This document shows, piece by piece, positions 19,035 through 28,767 of a stretch of 64,000 nt of DNA. The notes beneath the pieces were generated by a model that was given only the letters and a program-made list of their open reading frames with translations, searched no databases and was not told the DNA's origin. Position 1 is the stretch's first letter. Each line of letters opens with the position of its first letter. The translations under genes and the position numbers were made by a program. The DNA is from an uncultured Flavobacteriaceae bacterium. Its GTDB lineage: Bacteria; Bacteroidota; Bacteroidia; Flavobacteriales; Flavobacteriaceae. The stretch is taken from contig CAJWPZ010000001.1 in assembly GCA_913045325.1 (NCBI GenBank), forward strand, positions 124,001 through 188,000. The letters are read 5' to 3'.

Positions 19035-20660
19035 ATGCAACAGCAACACCGCTCAAAAACATATCGTCTTTTATACATCCCTATTGTATTCCTTTTTTTA
19101 CTTTCTTTCACGGATTGCGCAAAAAAAGGAAGACCCAGTGGAGGACTTCGAGACACTATTGCGCCTGTTATTTTACGGAGTGTTCCTGAGAATTTTACGA
19201 CCAATTTTAAAAACAATGAAATTCGCATCACCTTTGATGAATTTATAAAACTCAAGGATATCTCTAAGGAGCTTATTATTTCTCCCCCATTAAAATACCC
19301 TCCTGAGATAACGCCCCTGAGTGTTTCTAAAGTTTTAAAAATAACTATTCTAGACACCCTTAAAGAGAACACAACGTATAGTTTTAATTTCGGGAATAGC
19401 ATTTTAGACAATAACGAAGGGAATCTATTTCCAAATTACAAGTATGTGTTTTCTACTGGTAGTTATATTGATAGCCTAAGTCTAAAAGGAACTGCCGTTG
19501 ATGCGCTGCTTCCTGAAACAGATTTTCCGGTAAGTGTTGTTTTGTATGAAGTAGATCAAAACTACTCAGACTCTTTAGTTTTGTTAGAAAAACCAACCTA
19601 CATAACCACAACAAAGGACAACACTAGCAGCTTTGAGCTCAGCAACCTTAAAAAAGGAACCTACCAACTCATCGCCTTAAAAGAACAAACTAGAAACTAT
19701 ACCTTCCAACCAAAGACAGATAAAATAGCCTTTTACAAAGACCTTATCACGATCCCTACAGATAGCCTCTTTGAATTAAAGCTTTTTAAAGAAGTGCCAG
19801 ATTTTAAACCTACACGCCCAAAGCTAGAAAGTAACAACAGAATCTCTTTTGGGTATCAGGGAAAAACAGACGACTATCAAATTACCTTACTCACACCCAT
19901 GGAGGATGATTTTCAATACCGGGTCATAAAACAACCTGGTAGAGATACCCTAAACTTTTGGTTTAAACCAAAAGTTACTAAAGACTCTTTGGTATTTGTT
20001 ACAAAAAACAACCTTCAAATTGATACTACCACAGTTCGATTTAGAGAACTATATTCAGATTCTTTGCGCCTTACCGCCATAAACAATAGGTGGATATCTC
20101 TTAGAGACACCCTAAAGCTAAACGCAAATACGCCCCTAACTGCTATTAACCCAGAGAAGATTTCTGTAGTTACTAAAGATACTCTTGCTGTAGATTTTAC
20201 AGCGCAAATAAATCTAAAAGAAAATGCTGCCCAGATTGTTTTTGACAAACAAGAAGAAGTACTCTATAGCATCACTCTTAGTGATGGCGCTTTGACAGAT
20301 TACCTAGGAAACACCAATGACTCTATTGTATTTAAGCAACAGGTAAAGCCCACTGCAGATTTTGCCTCTCTAAACCTTACTCTTGCTAATGCAGATGAGT
20401 TTCCTTTACTAATTGAACTAGTCAATGAAAAATTTGAGGTGGTGAAACAAACCTATCTAGAATCAAACTCCCCTGTGTTTTTTGAGTACATTAATCCTGG
20501 CAACTATTTTATTCGCCTTATAATGGATCAAAACAAAAATAAAATCTGGGATCCAGGAAACTTCCTTGATAAGCTTGCCCCAGAGAAGGTGGTGTACTAT
20601 ACTTCAATTATAGAACTGCGTGCCAACTGGAGCTGGAGCGAAACCTTTACCTTAAAGTAA
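19035..20660 (+). CDS. Ig-like (SbsA-type) domain lipoprotein
   Basis: 541 residues from the preferred ATG at 19035, which places a hydrophobic signal (LLYIPIVFLFLLSF) immediately before Cys in TDCAKKGRPSGG. The lipobox is imperfect, with Asp at -1, but CAKKG-PSGG followed by DTIAP is what related lipoproteins show. A longer frame from 18948 would overlap comF and spoil the signal. Residues about 35-130 form a bacterial Ig-like SbsA domain (RITFDEFIKL, YSFNFGNSILDNNEGN). The rest is beta-sandwich-like, and a late segment MDQNKNKIWDPGNF resembles a metal-binding loop. Its 3' end overlaps the convergent amidase gene by 14 bp. Confidence 0.83.
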   Translation: MQQQHRSKTYRLLYIPIVFLFLLSFTDCAKKGRPSGGLRDTIAPVILRSVPENFTTNFKNNEIRITFDEFIKLKDISKELIISPPLKYPPEITPLSVSKVLKITILDTLKENTTYSFNFGNSILDNNEGNLFPNYKYVFSTGSYIDSLSLKGTAVDALLPETDFPVSVVLYEVDQNYSDSLVLLEKPTYITTTKDNTSSFELSNLKKGTYQLIALKEQTRNYTFQPKTDKIAFYKDLITIPTDSLFELKLFKEVPDFKPTRPKLESNNRISFGYQGKTDDYQITLLTPMEDDFQYRVIKQPGRDTLNFWFKPKVTKDSLVFVTKNNLQIDTTTVRFRELYSDSLRLTAINNRWISLRDTLKLNANTPLTAINPEKISVVTKDTLAVDFTAQINLKENAAQIVFDKQEEVLYSITLSDGALTDYLGNTNDSIVFKQQVKPTADFASLNLTLANADEFPLLIELVNEKFEVVKQTYLESNSPVFFEYINPGNYFIRLIMDQNKNKIWDPGNFLDKLAPEKVVYYTSIIELRANWSWSETFTLK

Positions 20661-21429
20661 AATCATCCGCATCTTTTAAAAATGGCAAAGCATCTCTAGT
20701 GCTTTGTATATGGCGTTTATCTAAGACAATAGTTTGTATAAAAGCCGTTTCATACTCCTTGGTTGAGAGTTGTTTGCCTAGAGAGTCATACACCGCAGAA
20801 TGCCCCGGGTACCCATGCCCATTTCCATCTTGTCCAATTCTGTTTACACCTATACAATAGCTCATGTTTTCAATAGCACGGGCTTTTAACAAGACATCCC
20901 AAGCAGCAATTCTCTTTTGTGGCCAATTGGCAGTATACAATACAATATCATAGGCTACATTATTACGGGCCCAAATAGGAAAACGCAAATCATAACATAT
21001 CAATGGGCAAATTTTAAACCCTAGATAGTCAATAAAAACGCGGGCAACTCCAGGGGTAAAAACCCGATGTTCTCCAGCCAAGGTAAAGGTGTGTTTTTTA
21101 TCATAGGTGTGTATCACTCCAAGTGGTGTTACAAAAAGTAATCTGTTGTAAAAATTAGCGCCATCTTTTATAATGATGGTGCCTACAATGGCGCTAGAAA
21201 GAAGTTTTGATGTCTCAACAAGCCATTGGACAGTAGGTCCATTTTGAGCCTCAGAAAGATGCTCCGCATTCATAGAAAACCCTGTAGTAAACATCTCTGG
21301 CAATACAATTAAATCTGTAGTATTTGCCAAAGGAGCTAATATTTTAGAAAAGTGAGCTTTATTTGCCTTTGGATTTTCCCAATGCAAATCAGACTGTACA
21401 AGACTTACTCTTAAAGAGGGTGTTGCCAT
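20647..21429 (-). CDS. Nitrilase-superfamily amidohydrolase (omega-amidase-like)
   Basis: 260 residues with the Glu-Lys-Cys triad of the carbon-nitrogen hydrolase superfamily: Glu45 in LIVLPEMFTTGFSMN, Lys in YDKKHTF and Cys at about residue 145 in CPLICYDLRFPIWARN. The length and ICYDLRFP signature fit the YafV/omega-amidase branch, which hydrolyses 2-oxoglutaramate-type amides in methionine salvage and glutamine-transaminase pathways; the exact substrate is inferred. Only 3 bp separate it from the upstream ankyrin gene, so they are co-transcribed. Confidence 0.9.
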   Translation of the reverse strand: MATPSLRVSLVQSDLHWENPKANKAHFSKILAPLANTTDLIVLPEMFTTGFSMNAEHLSEAQNGPTVQWLVETSKLLSSAIVGTIIIKDGANFYNRLLFVTPLGVIHTYDKKHTFTLAGEHRVFTPGVARVFIDYLGFKICPLICYDLRFPIWARNNVAYDIVLYTANWPQKRIAAWDVLLKARAIENMSYCIGVNRIGQDGNGHGYPGHSAVYDSLGKQLSTKEYETAFIQTIVLDKRHIQSTRDALPFLKDADDFTLR

Positions 21430-21432
21430 ACC

Positions 21433-21900
21433 CTAAGCTTCTAGAAGGGCTAGAACAGCAGCACTAGATTGCATTTTAGCATGCTGTAAAGCAGTGTTTC
21501 CTTTGTCATCTATGGCACTTTTATCTGCGCCATGGGCCAACAGCAGTGCTGCAATTTCTGGCTTATTAAAGGTGGCTGCAAATATAAGAGCAGTAGCTCC
21601 ATTAAAATTTGAAATATTTACATCTGCGCCGCTTTTAATAAGTAATTCGGCAATGGCCTTATAGCCTTTAAAGCAAACGCCCATAAGCGCTGTATTTCCT
21701 GAGGCGTCTTGAGTATTTATATCTTGAGGCTGCTCCAAAATAACCCTTACAATATCCATATGTCCATAATAAGTAGCCAGTAGTAGGGCCGTTGAGCCAC
21801 GTTGGTCTTTCTCTTGAGCCAATGCGGGATTTTCTTTTAGTAAAGAAACTACTTTAGAAGCTTCTCCATTTCTAATTGCGTCAAATAAGGATGTACTCAT
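21433..21900 (-). CDS. Ankyrin-repeat protein
   Basis: 155 residues made of about four ankyrin repeats with typical G-TALLLAxxxGHxDIVRxLL, G-TALMGVCFKGYKAIAELL and G-TALIFAATFNKPEIAALLLAHG units, with no signal peptide or catalytic domain. It is a cytosolic protein-interaction module of unknown partner. First gene of a two-gene unit with the amidase at 20647. Confidence 0.9.
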   Translation of the reverse strand: MSTSLFDAIRNGEASKVVSLLKENPALAQEKDQRGSTALLLATYYGHMDIVRVILEQPQDINTQDASGNTALMGVCFKGYKAIAELLIKSGADVNISNFNGATALIFAATFNKPEIAALLLAHGADKSAIDDKGNTALQHAKMQSSAAVLALLEA

Positions 21901-21952
21901 AGTGTTTTAATTAAGAAAACGAATAGTAAAGATACCACACCAAAAGCAATAT

Positions 21953-21983
21953 AAAAAGCCAAGCATCTCTGCCTGGCTTTTTT
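21953..21983 (-). terminator. Terminator of the sdh operon
   Basis: An AAAAAGCCAaGCA / TGCcTGGCTTTTTT hairpin (one mismatched pair) lies just past the sdhB stop; the A-run on its left becomes the U-tract on the minus strand. Confidence 0.8.
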
Positions 21984-22004
21984 ATACTTTATAATCTGTG
22001 CTAC

Positions 22005-22751
22005 TTATCCTTTCAAACTAGCTGACAGGTATTCACGATTCATACGGGCGATGTTTTCTAATGAGATTCCTTTTGGACATTCTACTTCACATGCTCCCGT
22101 GTTGGTGCAATTTCCAAAACCTTCTTTATCCATTTGTTCTACCATACTAAGCACACGCTGTGTGGCCTCTACTTGTCCTTGTGGTAGCAAGGCATATTGT
22201 GATACTTTGGCAGAAGTAAATAGCATAGCACTTGCATTTTTACAAGCAGCGACACAGGCCCCACAACCAATACAAGTTGCTGCAGCAAAAGAATTATCTG
22301 CATCTTCTTTGTTTACAGGAATTGCATTTGCATCAATGGTATTTCCGGAGGTATTAACTGAAATATACCCTCCTGCGTGTTGGATTCTATCAAAAGCGCT
22401 ACGGTCTATCATTAAATCTTTTACTACCGGAAATGCTTTCGCCCTAAAAGGCTCAATTACTATAGTATCACCATCACTAAATTTACGCATGTGTAACTGA
22501 CAGGTTGTTACCAATCTATCTGGACCATGAGGTTCTCCGTTAATCTGTAAAGAACAAGACCCGCAGATACCTTCTCTACAATCATGGTCAAAGACCACAG
22601 GATTGTCTCCTTGATTGATGAGTTGTTCGTTTAACACGTCTAACATTTCCAAGAAAGACATATCTCCTTCTATGCCGTCAATAGGGTAGGTTTTTATCTC
22701 TCCTTTTGCTTTATTGTTTTCTTGACGCCAAATTTTAAGTGTAAGTTTCAT
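22005..22751 (-). CDS. sdhB: Succinate dehydrogenase/fumarate reductase iron-sulfur subunit
   Basis: Carries electrons from the flavin of SdhA to the membrane subunit. 248 residues. The [2Fe-2S] ligands are in CREGICGSC; the [4Fe-4S] and [3Fe-4S] ligands are in [11 protein letters not shown] and [15 protein letters not shown]. Last gene of the sdhCAB operon, 7 bp after sdhA, followed by a hairpin terminator. Confidence 0.97.
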   Translation of the reverse strand: MKLTLKIWRQENNKAKGEIKTYPIDGIEGDMSFLEMLDVLNEQLINQGDNPVVFDHDCREGICGSCSLQINGEPHGPDRLVTTCQLHMRKFSDGDTIVIEPFRAKAFPVVKDLMIDRSAFDRIQHAGGYISVNTSGNTIDANAIPVNKEDADNSFAAATCIGCGACVAACKNASAMLFTSAKVSQYALLPQGQVEATQRVLSMVEQMDKEGFGNCTNTGACEVECPKGISLENIARMNREYLSASLKG

Positions 22752-22758
22752 CTGTATC

Positions 22759-24774
22759 TTATTTGTATGAACGTGTTTTCAATTCTATATTCTCAAAATT
22801 CAATTCTTCTTTATGAAGTAAAGCTTCTTTCGGGGCTCCTTTATACTCCCAGGCAGAAACATACTTGAAGTTTTTATCATCTCTAAGAGCTTCTCCTTTT
22901 TGAGGACCATCTATCTCTACGCTCTCTTCTCTAAAGTGACCTCCACAGGATTCGTTTCTATCTAAAGCATCTTTAGCGAACAGCTCTCCTAGTTCTAAGA
23001 AATCTGCAACACGACCCGCTTTTTCTAGTTCTTGATTTAAGGTGTCTTTTGTTCCAGGAACTTTTACGCTGTTCCAGAAATCTTCTCTTAAAGCTGCTAT
23101 TTCTTCAATGGCATCTTTGAGGTCTTTTTCATTACGAGACATACCGCATTTATTCCACATAATCTTACCTAGCTTTTTGTGATAGTAATCCACAGAACGC
23201 GCTCCAGAGCCACCCATCAATTTATTGATACGGTCTTTAACCTCGTTTTCTGCTTGGTCAAACTCTTTAGTGTCTGTAGGTATCTCTCCTGTTCTAATAT
23301 CTTTAGAGAGGTAGTCTCCAATGGTGTATGGTAATACAAAATATCCATCTGCCAAACCTTGCATAAGAGCAGAAGCGCCAAGTCTATTTGCACCATGGTC
23401 AGAGAAGTTTGCCTCCCCTGTTGCGTATAATCCCTCCACAGTGGTTTGCAGGTTGTAATCTACCCATAGACCTCCCATTGTGTAGTGAACGGCTGGGTAA
23501 ATCATCATTGGTGTTTTGTATGGGTTTTCATCTACAATCTTCTCATACATCTGGAAAAGATTCCCGTATTTATTTTCAATAACTGCAGCACCCATTTTGT
23601 AAATTTCTGCTTCAGTTGGATTACTAATTTTTTCTATTAATGCTTTTTCTTTTCCGTAACGCTCTATAGCAGTTGCAAAATCAAGGTATACCGCTTCCCC
23701 TGTTTTGTTTACTCCAAAGCCTGCATCACAACATTCTTTTGCTGCCCTAGATGCAACATCACGAGGTACTAAATTACCAAAGGCAGGGTACCTTCTTTCA
23801 AGGTAGTAATCTCTATCTTCTTCGGATAATTGAGTTGGCTTAAGCCTTCCTTCTCTTATGGCCAAAGCATCTTCTTTCTTTCTAGGAACCCAAATACGCC
23901 CATCATTACGCAGAGACTCGCTCATTAGTGTAAGTTTAGACTGATGATCTCCAGATACAGGAATACAAGTTGGATGTATCTGCGTATAACAAGGATTGGC
24001 AAAATAAGCGCCTCTTCTATGAGCTCTCCATGAGGCAGTAACATTACTACCCATGGCATTTGTACTTAAAAAAAATACATTACCATATCCTCCAGAGGCC
24101 AAAACAACGGCATGGGCAGAGTGGCGTTCTATCTCTCCAGTAATTAGATTACGTGCAATAATACCTCTGGCTTTACCATCAACTTTTACAACGTCAAGCA
24201 TTTCGTGACGGTTAAACGATTGAATTTTACCTCTATTGATTTGACGATTCATTGCAGAATAAGCGCCCAATAAAAGTTGCTGTCCTGTTTGTCCTTTGGC
24301 ATAAAAAGTTCTGGATACCAAAACCCCACCAAAAGATCTATTATCTAAAAGACCTCCATACTCACGTGCAAAAGGAACTCCTTGGGCAACGCACTGGTCT
24401 ATAATGTTTGTTGAAACTTCTGCCAAACGATGCACGTTTGCCTCACGAGAGCGGTAATCTCCCCCTTTTACAGTGTCGTAGAATAACCTGTAGGCAGAAT
24501 CTCCATCTCCTTGATAGTTTTTTGCTGCGTTAATTCCTCCTTGTGCAGCAATTGAATGTGCACGTCTTGGAGAATCTTGGTAGCAAAATGTTTTTACATT
24601 GTAGCCTAGTTCTGCAAGAGTTGCAGCAGCACTACCTCCAGCCAATCCTGTACCAACAATAATAACATCAATGTTACGCTTGTTTGCTGGATTTACAAGA
24701 TCAATTTCGTTTTTATGTTTGGTCCACTTATCTGCTAGTGGTCCTGAAGGTATTTTAGAATCTAATGTAGACAT
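22759..24774 (-). CDS. sdhA: Succinate dehydrogenase/fumarate reductase flavoprotein subunit
   Basis: Oxidises succinate to fumarate. 671 residues, the longer Bacteroidota-type subunit. The dinucleotide-binding [19 protein letters not shown] is near residue 40, the FAD-linking His in [15 protein letters not shown], the active-site segments are IHPTCIP and [12 protein letters not shown], and [11 protein letters not shown] and [14 protein letters not shown] lie in the capping and FAD domains. It lies 10 bp after sdhC and 7 bp before sdhB. Confidence 0.97.
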   Translation of the reverse strand: MSTLDSKIPSGPLADKWTKHKNEIDLVNPANKRNIDVIIVGTGLAGGSAAATLAELGYNVKTFCYQDSPRRAHSIAAQGGINAAKNYQGDGDSAYRLFYDTVKGGDYRSREANVHRLAEVSTNIIDQCVAQGVPFAREYGGLLDNRSFGGVLVSRTFYAKGQTGQQLLLGAYSAMNRQINRGKIQSFNRHEMLDVVKVDGKARGIIARNLITGEIERHSAHAVVLASGGYGNVFFLSTNAMGSNVTASWRAHRRGAYFANPCYTQIHPTCIPVSGDHQSKLTLMSESLRNDGRIWVPRKKEDALAIREGRLKPTQLSEEDRDYYLERRYPAFGNLVPRDVASRAAKECCDAGFGVNKTGEAVYLDFATAIERYGKEKALIEKISNPTEAEIYKMGAAVIENKYGNLFQMYEKIVDENPYKTPMMIYPAVHYTMGGLWVDYNLQTTVEGLYATGEANFSDHGANRLGASALMQGLADGYFVLPYTIGDYLSKDIRTGEIPTDTKEFDQAENEVKDRINKLMGGSGARSVDYYHKKLGKIMWNKCGMSRNEKDLKDAIEEIAALREDFWNSVKVPGTKDTLNQELEKAGRVADFLELGELFAKDALDRNESCGGHFREESVEIDGPQKGEALRDDKNFKYVSAWEYKGAPKEALLHKEELNFENIELKTRSYK

Positions 24775-24784
24775 AGCGATGTTT

Positions 24785-25459
24785 TTAGTGTGAGCTGGGT
24801 GGGAGTTGATTTAAATGCAAGTAAATGGCAATAAAAATAAACCCTACAGGAATTAGTATTGCGTATGCTTTGGCAAATCTGGTTAATGCCACAGAATATT
24901 TGTTGTTAAAACCTACACTCTGAAAAGAGGAAGCAAATCCATGCCATAAATGCATAGCCAATAGCCCGAAAGAAACTACATACAATCCAACACGTACCGG
25001 GTTTTCAAATTTATGAACTGTTTCTGTATAATATCTAGTTGGATCTTCTGGGTGAGATTCTACATACTTATGAATCATCTCTGGGATCCAAAAATCATAA
25101 AAGTGCAATCCTAAAAATGATAGGATTACCAAACCAGAAATAATCATATTTCTAGAAGCCCAACTAGCGTTTGTAGCTCCCTTGTAAGAGGCGTACTTCA
25201 CAGCTCTTGAGCTTCTGTTTTTAAGCTCTAACACAAAGCCCATCACAAAGTGAAACACAACTCCAAAAATCAATATTGGTTGCAGAAGTCCTTGAACAAG
25301 ACCATTATTTCCCATAAAATGGGACCAACTATTAAAGGTGTCTGGAGAGAGTACTGCTGTTGTATTAATAACTAAATGCTGTCCTAAAAAAAATACTAAG
25401 AACAAACCAGAAAGCGCCATGGCAACTTTTCTAGCAATTGAAGAGGATATGATTCCCAT
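24785..25459 (-). CDS. sdhC: Succinate dehydrogenase cytochrome b subunit (type B, di-heme)
   Basis: Membrane anchor and quinone site of the complex. 224 residues from [18 protein letters not shown], with five hydrophobic helices and the His residues expected for two hemes ([48 protein letters not shown]). One fused subunit with no separate SdhD is the type B arrangement. A start at 25567 is possible on reading frame alone, but it lies upstream of the promoter at 25489-25520, so 25459 is preferred. Confidence 0.93.
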   Translation of the reverse strand: MGIISSSIARKVAMALSGLFLVFFLGQHLVINTTAVLSPDTFNSWSHFMGNNGLVQGLLQPILIFGVVFHFVMGFVLELKNRSSRAVKYASYKGATNASWASRNMIISGLVILSFLGLHFYDFWIPEMIHKYVESHPEDPTRYYTETVHKFENPVRVGLYVVSFGLLAMHLWHGFASSFQSVGFNNKYSVALTRFAKAYAILIPVGFIFIAIYLHLNQLPPSSH

Positions 25460-25488
25460 TATGGTTAAGTTTTCTAAATTTCTACTTG

Positions 25489-25520
25489 CAAAAATACATC
25501 TCAAATTGCGTATCAACAAA
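25489..25520 (-). promoter_or_regulatory. sdhCAB promoter
   Basis: On the minus strand a -33 TTTG (25520-25517) is followed by a 20 bp spacer and the -7 element TATTTTTG (25496-25489). This fits the Bacteroidota sigma-factor consensus closely and gives a leader of about 20-25 nt before the ATG at 25459. Confidence 0.7.
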
Positions 25521-25646
25521 CAATAGCTTTTGTTTATTGGCAATTTAGAATTGATATGCCTAAACAAAGGGGGTTTCTCAATAAAAACAGGTTAAAATTT
25601 TAACATTACTTTAAAATTTCCGAAGCGTTAAAGAACAATTTTTTTA

Positions 25647-28490
25647 CTATTTAACTTCTATTTTTTTACTTGTTTTATTCCCTTTTAAAGAAACCTCAAC
25701 ACTATATTTTCCTGAGGGCAAATAAAATGTGCCATTAACACCCATGTGCACAGAAATATTATTTTTTTCTAGGTATTTTTTTCCTTTTTCTGAAATGCTC
25801 GCGTTGTAGCCTACCACATTAAATCCTTTAGTTAAACTAAGCTCCCAAGACTTAAGAACTTTCCCGCTTTCTAGGACTACTGTAATTTCAGCCTTGCCTG
25901 CTGAAGGAGCAAAAATTTGAAGGGGTACACTTGGCTCAAAATAGGCTCCATAGTTGTTAAATCCTGTACTCCCCCATCGACGAGTAGCCCTAACATTTGC
26001 AATATCTGCAAGCATGAGACTGCCCATGGTTTTTTCTGAAATACCTTGCAATAAAGAAATATCTGCCTTGTAAATACTACGGCCATGAGTTCCAAGCAAA
26101 AGGTGTTTATCTCTTGCCTGTATCGTCAAATCATGTACCGCCACATTTGGCAATCCTTCATAAAAAGGATTCCAAGATGCGCCATTGTCAAAAGATACGT
26201 AAGCACCATTGTCTGTTCCTAGATATAAAATGGCTGGGTTGGCCGGGTCTTCTCTAATTACATTCACAGAAGAGTGTGGTAAATTACTAGAAATGTCCTT
26301 CCAGGTTTGGCCATAATTATCACTAAGGTATACATAGGGTTTAAAATCATCCCAGCGATACCCGTTTAAGGTAAGATAAACGCGCTCTTTTTTATGACTT
26401 GAAGCAATTACTCGGCTTACCCATAAATCTTTTGGTAAGGCCCCAGAAATATCCTGCCAGTCACTTCCTGAATTTTGAGACACAAACACCTTCCCGTCAT
26501 CACTACCGGTGTATAACAACCCGAACTCAAATTTAGATTCATCTATGCTAGTTAAGGTTCCGTAGGCAACATTTCCTTGCTTGCCGCCAAGAGTTAAATC
26601 TCCTGAGATTGCGCTCCAGTCTTCACCTTGATTCATGGAGCGCATTAATTTATTGCCTCCTAAATACAAAATATCTTGATTGTGAGAACTAAGTAAAATT
26701 GGTGTTTGCCAATTAAATCGGTAAGGGCTATCCCCCAGCTCATGTTTGGGCTGGATGTAGGTTTGAGTATTATCCGTTCTGTTTAATCTAAAATAATTTC
26801 CGAATTGAAAACCTGTATACACCACATTACTATCACGAGCATCTGTTTGTATTTGCATACCATCACCTCCCATGATAAACTCATACGGGTATTGTCCGTT
26901 TTGCTTCCAACCCGGGCTGTCTTGATAGGTGTGAGCACCTACCCAAACACCATTGTCTTGTAGGCCACCATATACGTTATAAGGCTCTTGGTTATCTACA
27001 TGTATAGCATAAAACTGACCCACAGCAGGCTGGTTGTTTTTAATCCAATTTGCACCATCATCATAACTAATATTAACACCTCCGTCATTACCATTAATTA
27101 AATGTCCTGGCCTGTTTGGATTGATCCATAACGCATGGTGATCTGCGTGTACATTTGAAGCAGAAATAGAGGTAAAAGTCTTGCCTGCATCTTTAGATTT
27201 TAAAATGGGTACTCCATAGATATAGATGCCGTCTTTATTGCTAGGATCTACATGTATTTTTCCAAAATAGTACCCATAGCTGTAATAAATACCGTCCAAA
27301 AAGCCCTCATGAGTTTTACTCCATGTAAGCCCGCCGTCTTCACTTTTATACACCTGGGTGCCAATCACTGGAGTGTCAAACAACATGGCATTTGCATCTT
27401 CTAGATAGGTTGCAAGATCTGCAGGAGCAACACCACCGCTTCGTACCATGCTCTTTACGTTGTCTGCCCTATATTTTTCTTGAAAGCCGTTGTTTTTTAA
27501 ATACGCATTAAGTTTTTTATTATCTAAGGCTAGAAACGCTTCGGGGGTCATGGTTTTAAATTGTTCTTTTGACAAGCCGTTTGAGCTATTAGAGGCTCCC
27601 GTATCTTCTCTTCTGGCTTGATTGTCATGCACAGCATAAATAGTGTTGTTGTCAAAAACAGCTAGGCCAATACGCCCCACACCTGCTCCTGTTGGAAAAC
27701 CGCTTTTAGGGGTAGAAACTTTACCCCATGAGCTGCCACCGTCTATACTTTTATAGATTGCACTACCAGAGCCGCTACCTCTAAAATTCCAGGCTTTACG
27801 ATCTTTATCCCAGGAAGAGGCAAACATGATATTAAAATTATTGGGAGCTGCATCCATCTCTATTATCCCGCTTTGATTGTTTACAAAAAGGGTTTGTTCC
27901 CAGGTAATACCGCCATCTGTGGTTTTGTATACCCCGCGCTGATTATTTGTAGAATACAAATGTCCCACCACGCTCACTACCACATGTTTTGAATTTGTTG
28001 GATTGATTAAAATTTTACTTATATGGTGGCTATCTGCAAGACCTAAATGCTCCCAAGTAGTTCCATTATCTGAGGAGCGCAAAAGCCCAATACCTGCATA
28101 ACTTGAACGAGAAGAATTCACCTCACCAGTTCCTACCCAAATGGTTCTTGATTTCCAATCTACAGCCAAGCTCCCCACATTTTGGGTAGGGCTATTGTCT
28201 AAAATAGGGGTAAATGTGGTACCGTTATTTACCGTATGCCAAACCCCGCCACTGGCATAACCAACATAAAACTCTATTGGGTTGTTAGGATTTACAGCCA
28301 AATCTACCACGCGACCACTCATAATAGTTGGGCCTATATTTTTAAAAGGAAGGTTTCTAACAAGAGAGTTTTCTGTGAGCGTTTGTTTTTCTTGCAAAGA
28401 TGCAAGTACAGTAGCTGAGGCAGAAGGTGCTTGTTGGGCAAGACCAAAATAGGTCATAAAAACGAGCAATAGGAGGATGTGTTTTTTCAT
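25647..28490 (-). CDS. Secreted sortilin/VPS10-like BNR beta-propeller protein
   Basis: 947 residues. The signal peptide ends FGLAQQ. Many BNR/Asp-box-like repeats run from residue 50 to about 820 (SSDNGTTWEHLG, TTDGGITWEQ, SEDGGLTWSKT, SFDNGASWNPF), and the HADHHALWINP and GTHGRSIY segments are typical of proteins annotated as glycosyl hydrolase or sortilin-like. A helical insertion at about 300-370 (LSKEQFKTMTPEAFLALDN ... LATYLEDANAMLFD) interrupts the propeller. The C-terminal 100 residues are beta-rich, but I see no convincing T9SS signal. No catalytic residues can be assigned and glycosidase activity is unproven. Confidence 0.85.
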   Translation of the reverse strand: MKKHILLLLVFMTYFGLAQQAPSASATVLASLQEKQTLTENSLVRNLPFKNIGPTIMSGRVVDLAVNPNNPIEFYVGYASGGVWHTVNNGTTFTPILDNSPTQNVGSLAVDWKSRTIWVGTGEVNSSRSSYAGIGLLRSSDNGTTWEHLGLADSHHISKILINPTNSKHVVVSVVGHLYSTNNQRGVYKTTDGGITWEQTLFVNNQSGIIEMDAAPNNFNIMFASSWDKDRKAWNFRGSGSGSAIYKSIDGGSSWGKVSTPKSGFPTGAGVGRIGLAVFDNNTIYAVHDNQARREDTGASNSSNGLSKEQFKTMTPEAFLALDNKKLNAYLKNNGFQEKYRADNVKSMVRSGGVAPADLATYLEDANAMLFDTPVIGTQVYKSEDGGLTWSKTHEGFLDGIYYSYGYYFGKIHVDPSNKDGIYIYGVPILKSKDAGKTFTSISASNVHADHHALWINPNRPGHLINGNDGGVNISYDDGANWIKNNQPAVGQFYAIHVDNQEPYNVYGGLQDNGVWVGAHTYQDSPGWKQNGQYPYEFIMGGDGMQIQTDARDSNVVYTGFQFGNYFRLNRTDNTQTYIQPKHELGDSPYRFNWQTPILLSSHNQDILYLGGNKLMRSMNQGEDWSAISGDLTLGGKQGNVAYGTLTSIDESKFEFGLLYTGSDDGKVFVSQNSGSDWQDISGALPKDLWVSRVIASSHKKERVYLTLNGYRWDDFKPYVYLSDNYGQTWKDISSNLPHSSVNVIREDPANPAILYLGTDNGAYVSFDNGASWNPFYEGLPNVAVHDLTIQARDKHLLLGTHGRSIYKADISLLQGISEKTMGSLMLADIANVRATRRWGSTGFNNYGAYFEPSVPLQIFAPSAGKAEITVVLESGKVLKSWELSLTKGFNVVGYNASISEKGKKYLEKNNISVHMGVNGTFYLPSGKYSVEVSLKGNKTSKKIEVK

Positions 28491-28708
28491 TTGAATGGTT
28501 TAGAAATTGTAAAATACAGAAAGCACAAACCACCTCAAAATAATGTTATAAAATTTAACATCGTGCGTTTGCTTTTTTAGCCATTTGCTATTTAGTTTTT
28601 AACACCGATGAAAATTTACAAAAGGTGTAAGGTATTTATTGACCCTATTATTTGTTATGTTTTTTAAATAAAAGTTCATTGAAGTATAAAATAACGCGCT
28701 TTGGTGTA

Positions 28709-28737
28709 TTGATTAAAAATTGCAATCCTTACTTTTG
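28709..28737 (+). promoter_or_regulatory. Promoter of aminopeptidase P gene
   Basis: TTG at 28709-28711, an 18 bp spacer and TACTTTTG at 28730-28737 fit the Bacteroidota -33/-7 consensus. Transcription would then begin after 28740, which excludes the upstream start at 28720 and supports ATG 28768. Confidence 0.55.
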
Positions 28738-28767
28738 AGAATATATATTATTTTAACATTACTGTTT

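Noticed and set aside
25647..28490. T9SS cargo assignment for the sortilin-like protein
   Set aside because: The last 80 residues are beta-rich but lack the usual NxxGQ / SGxYxxxI / K(R)xxVK pattern seen in the other two type A cargos.
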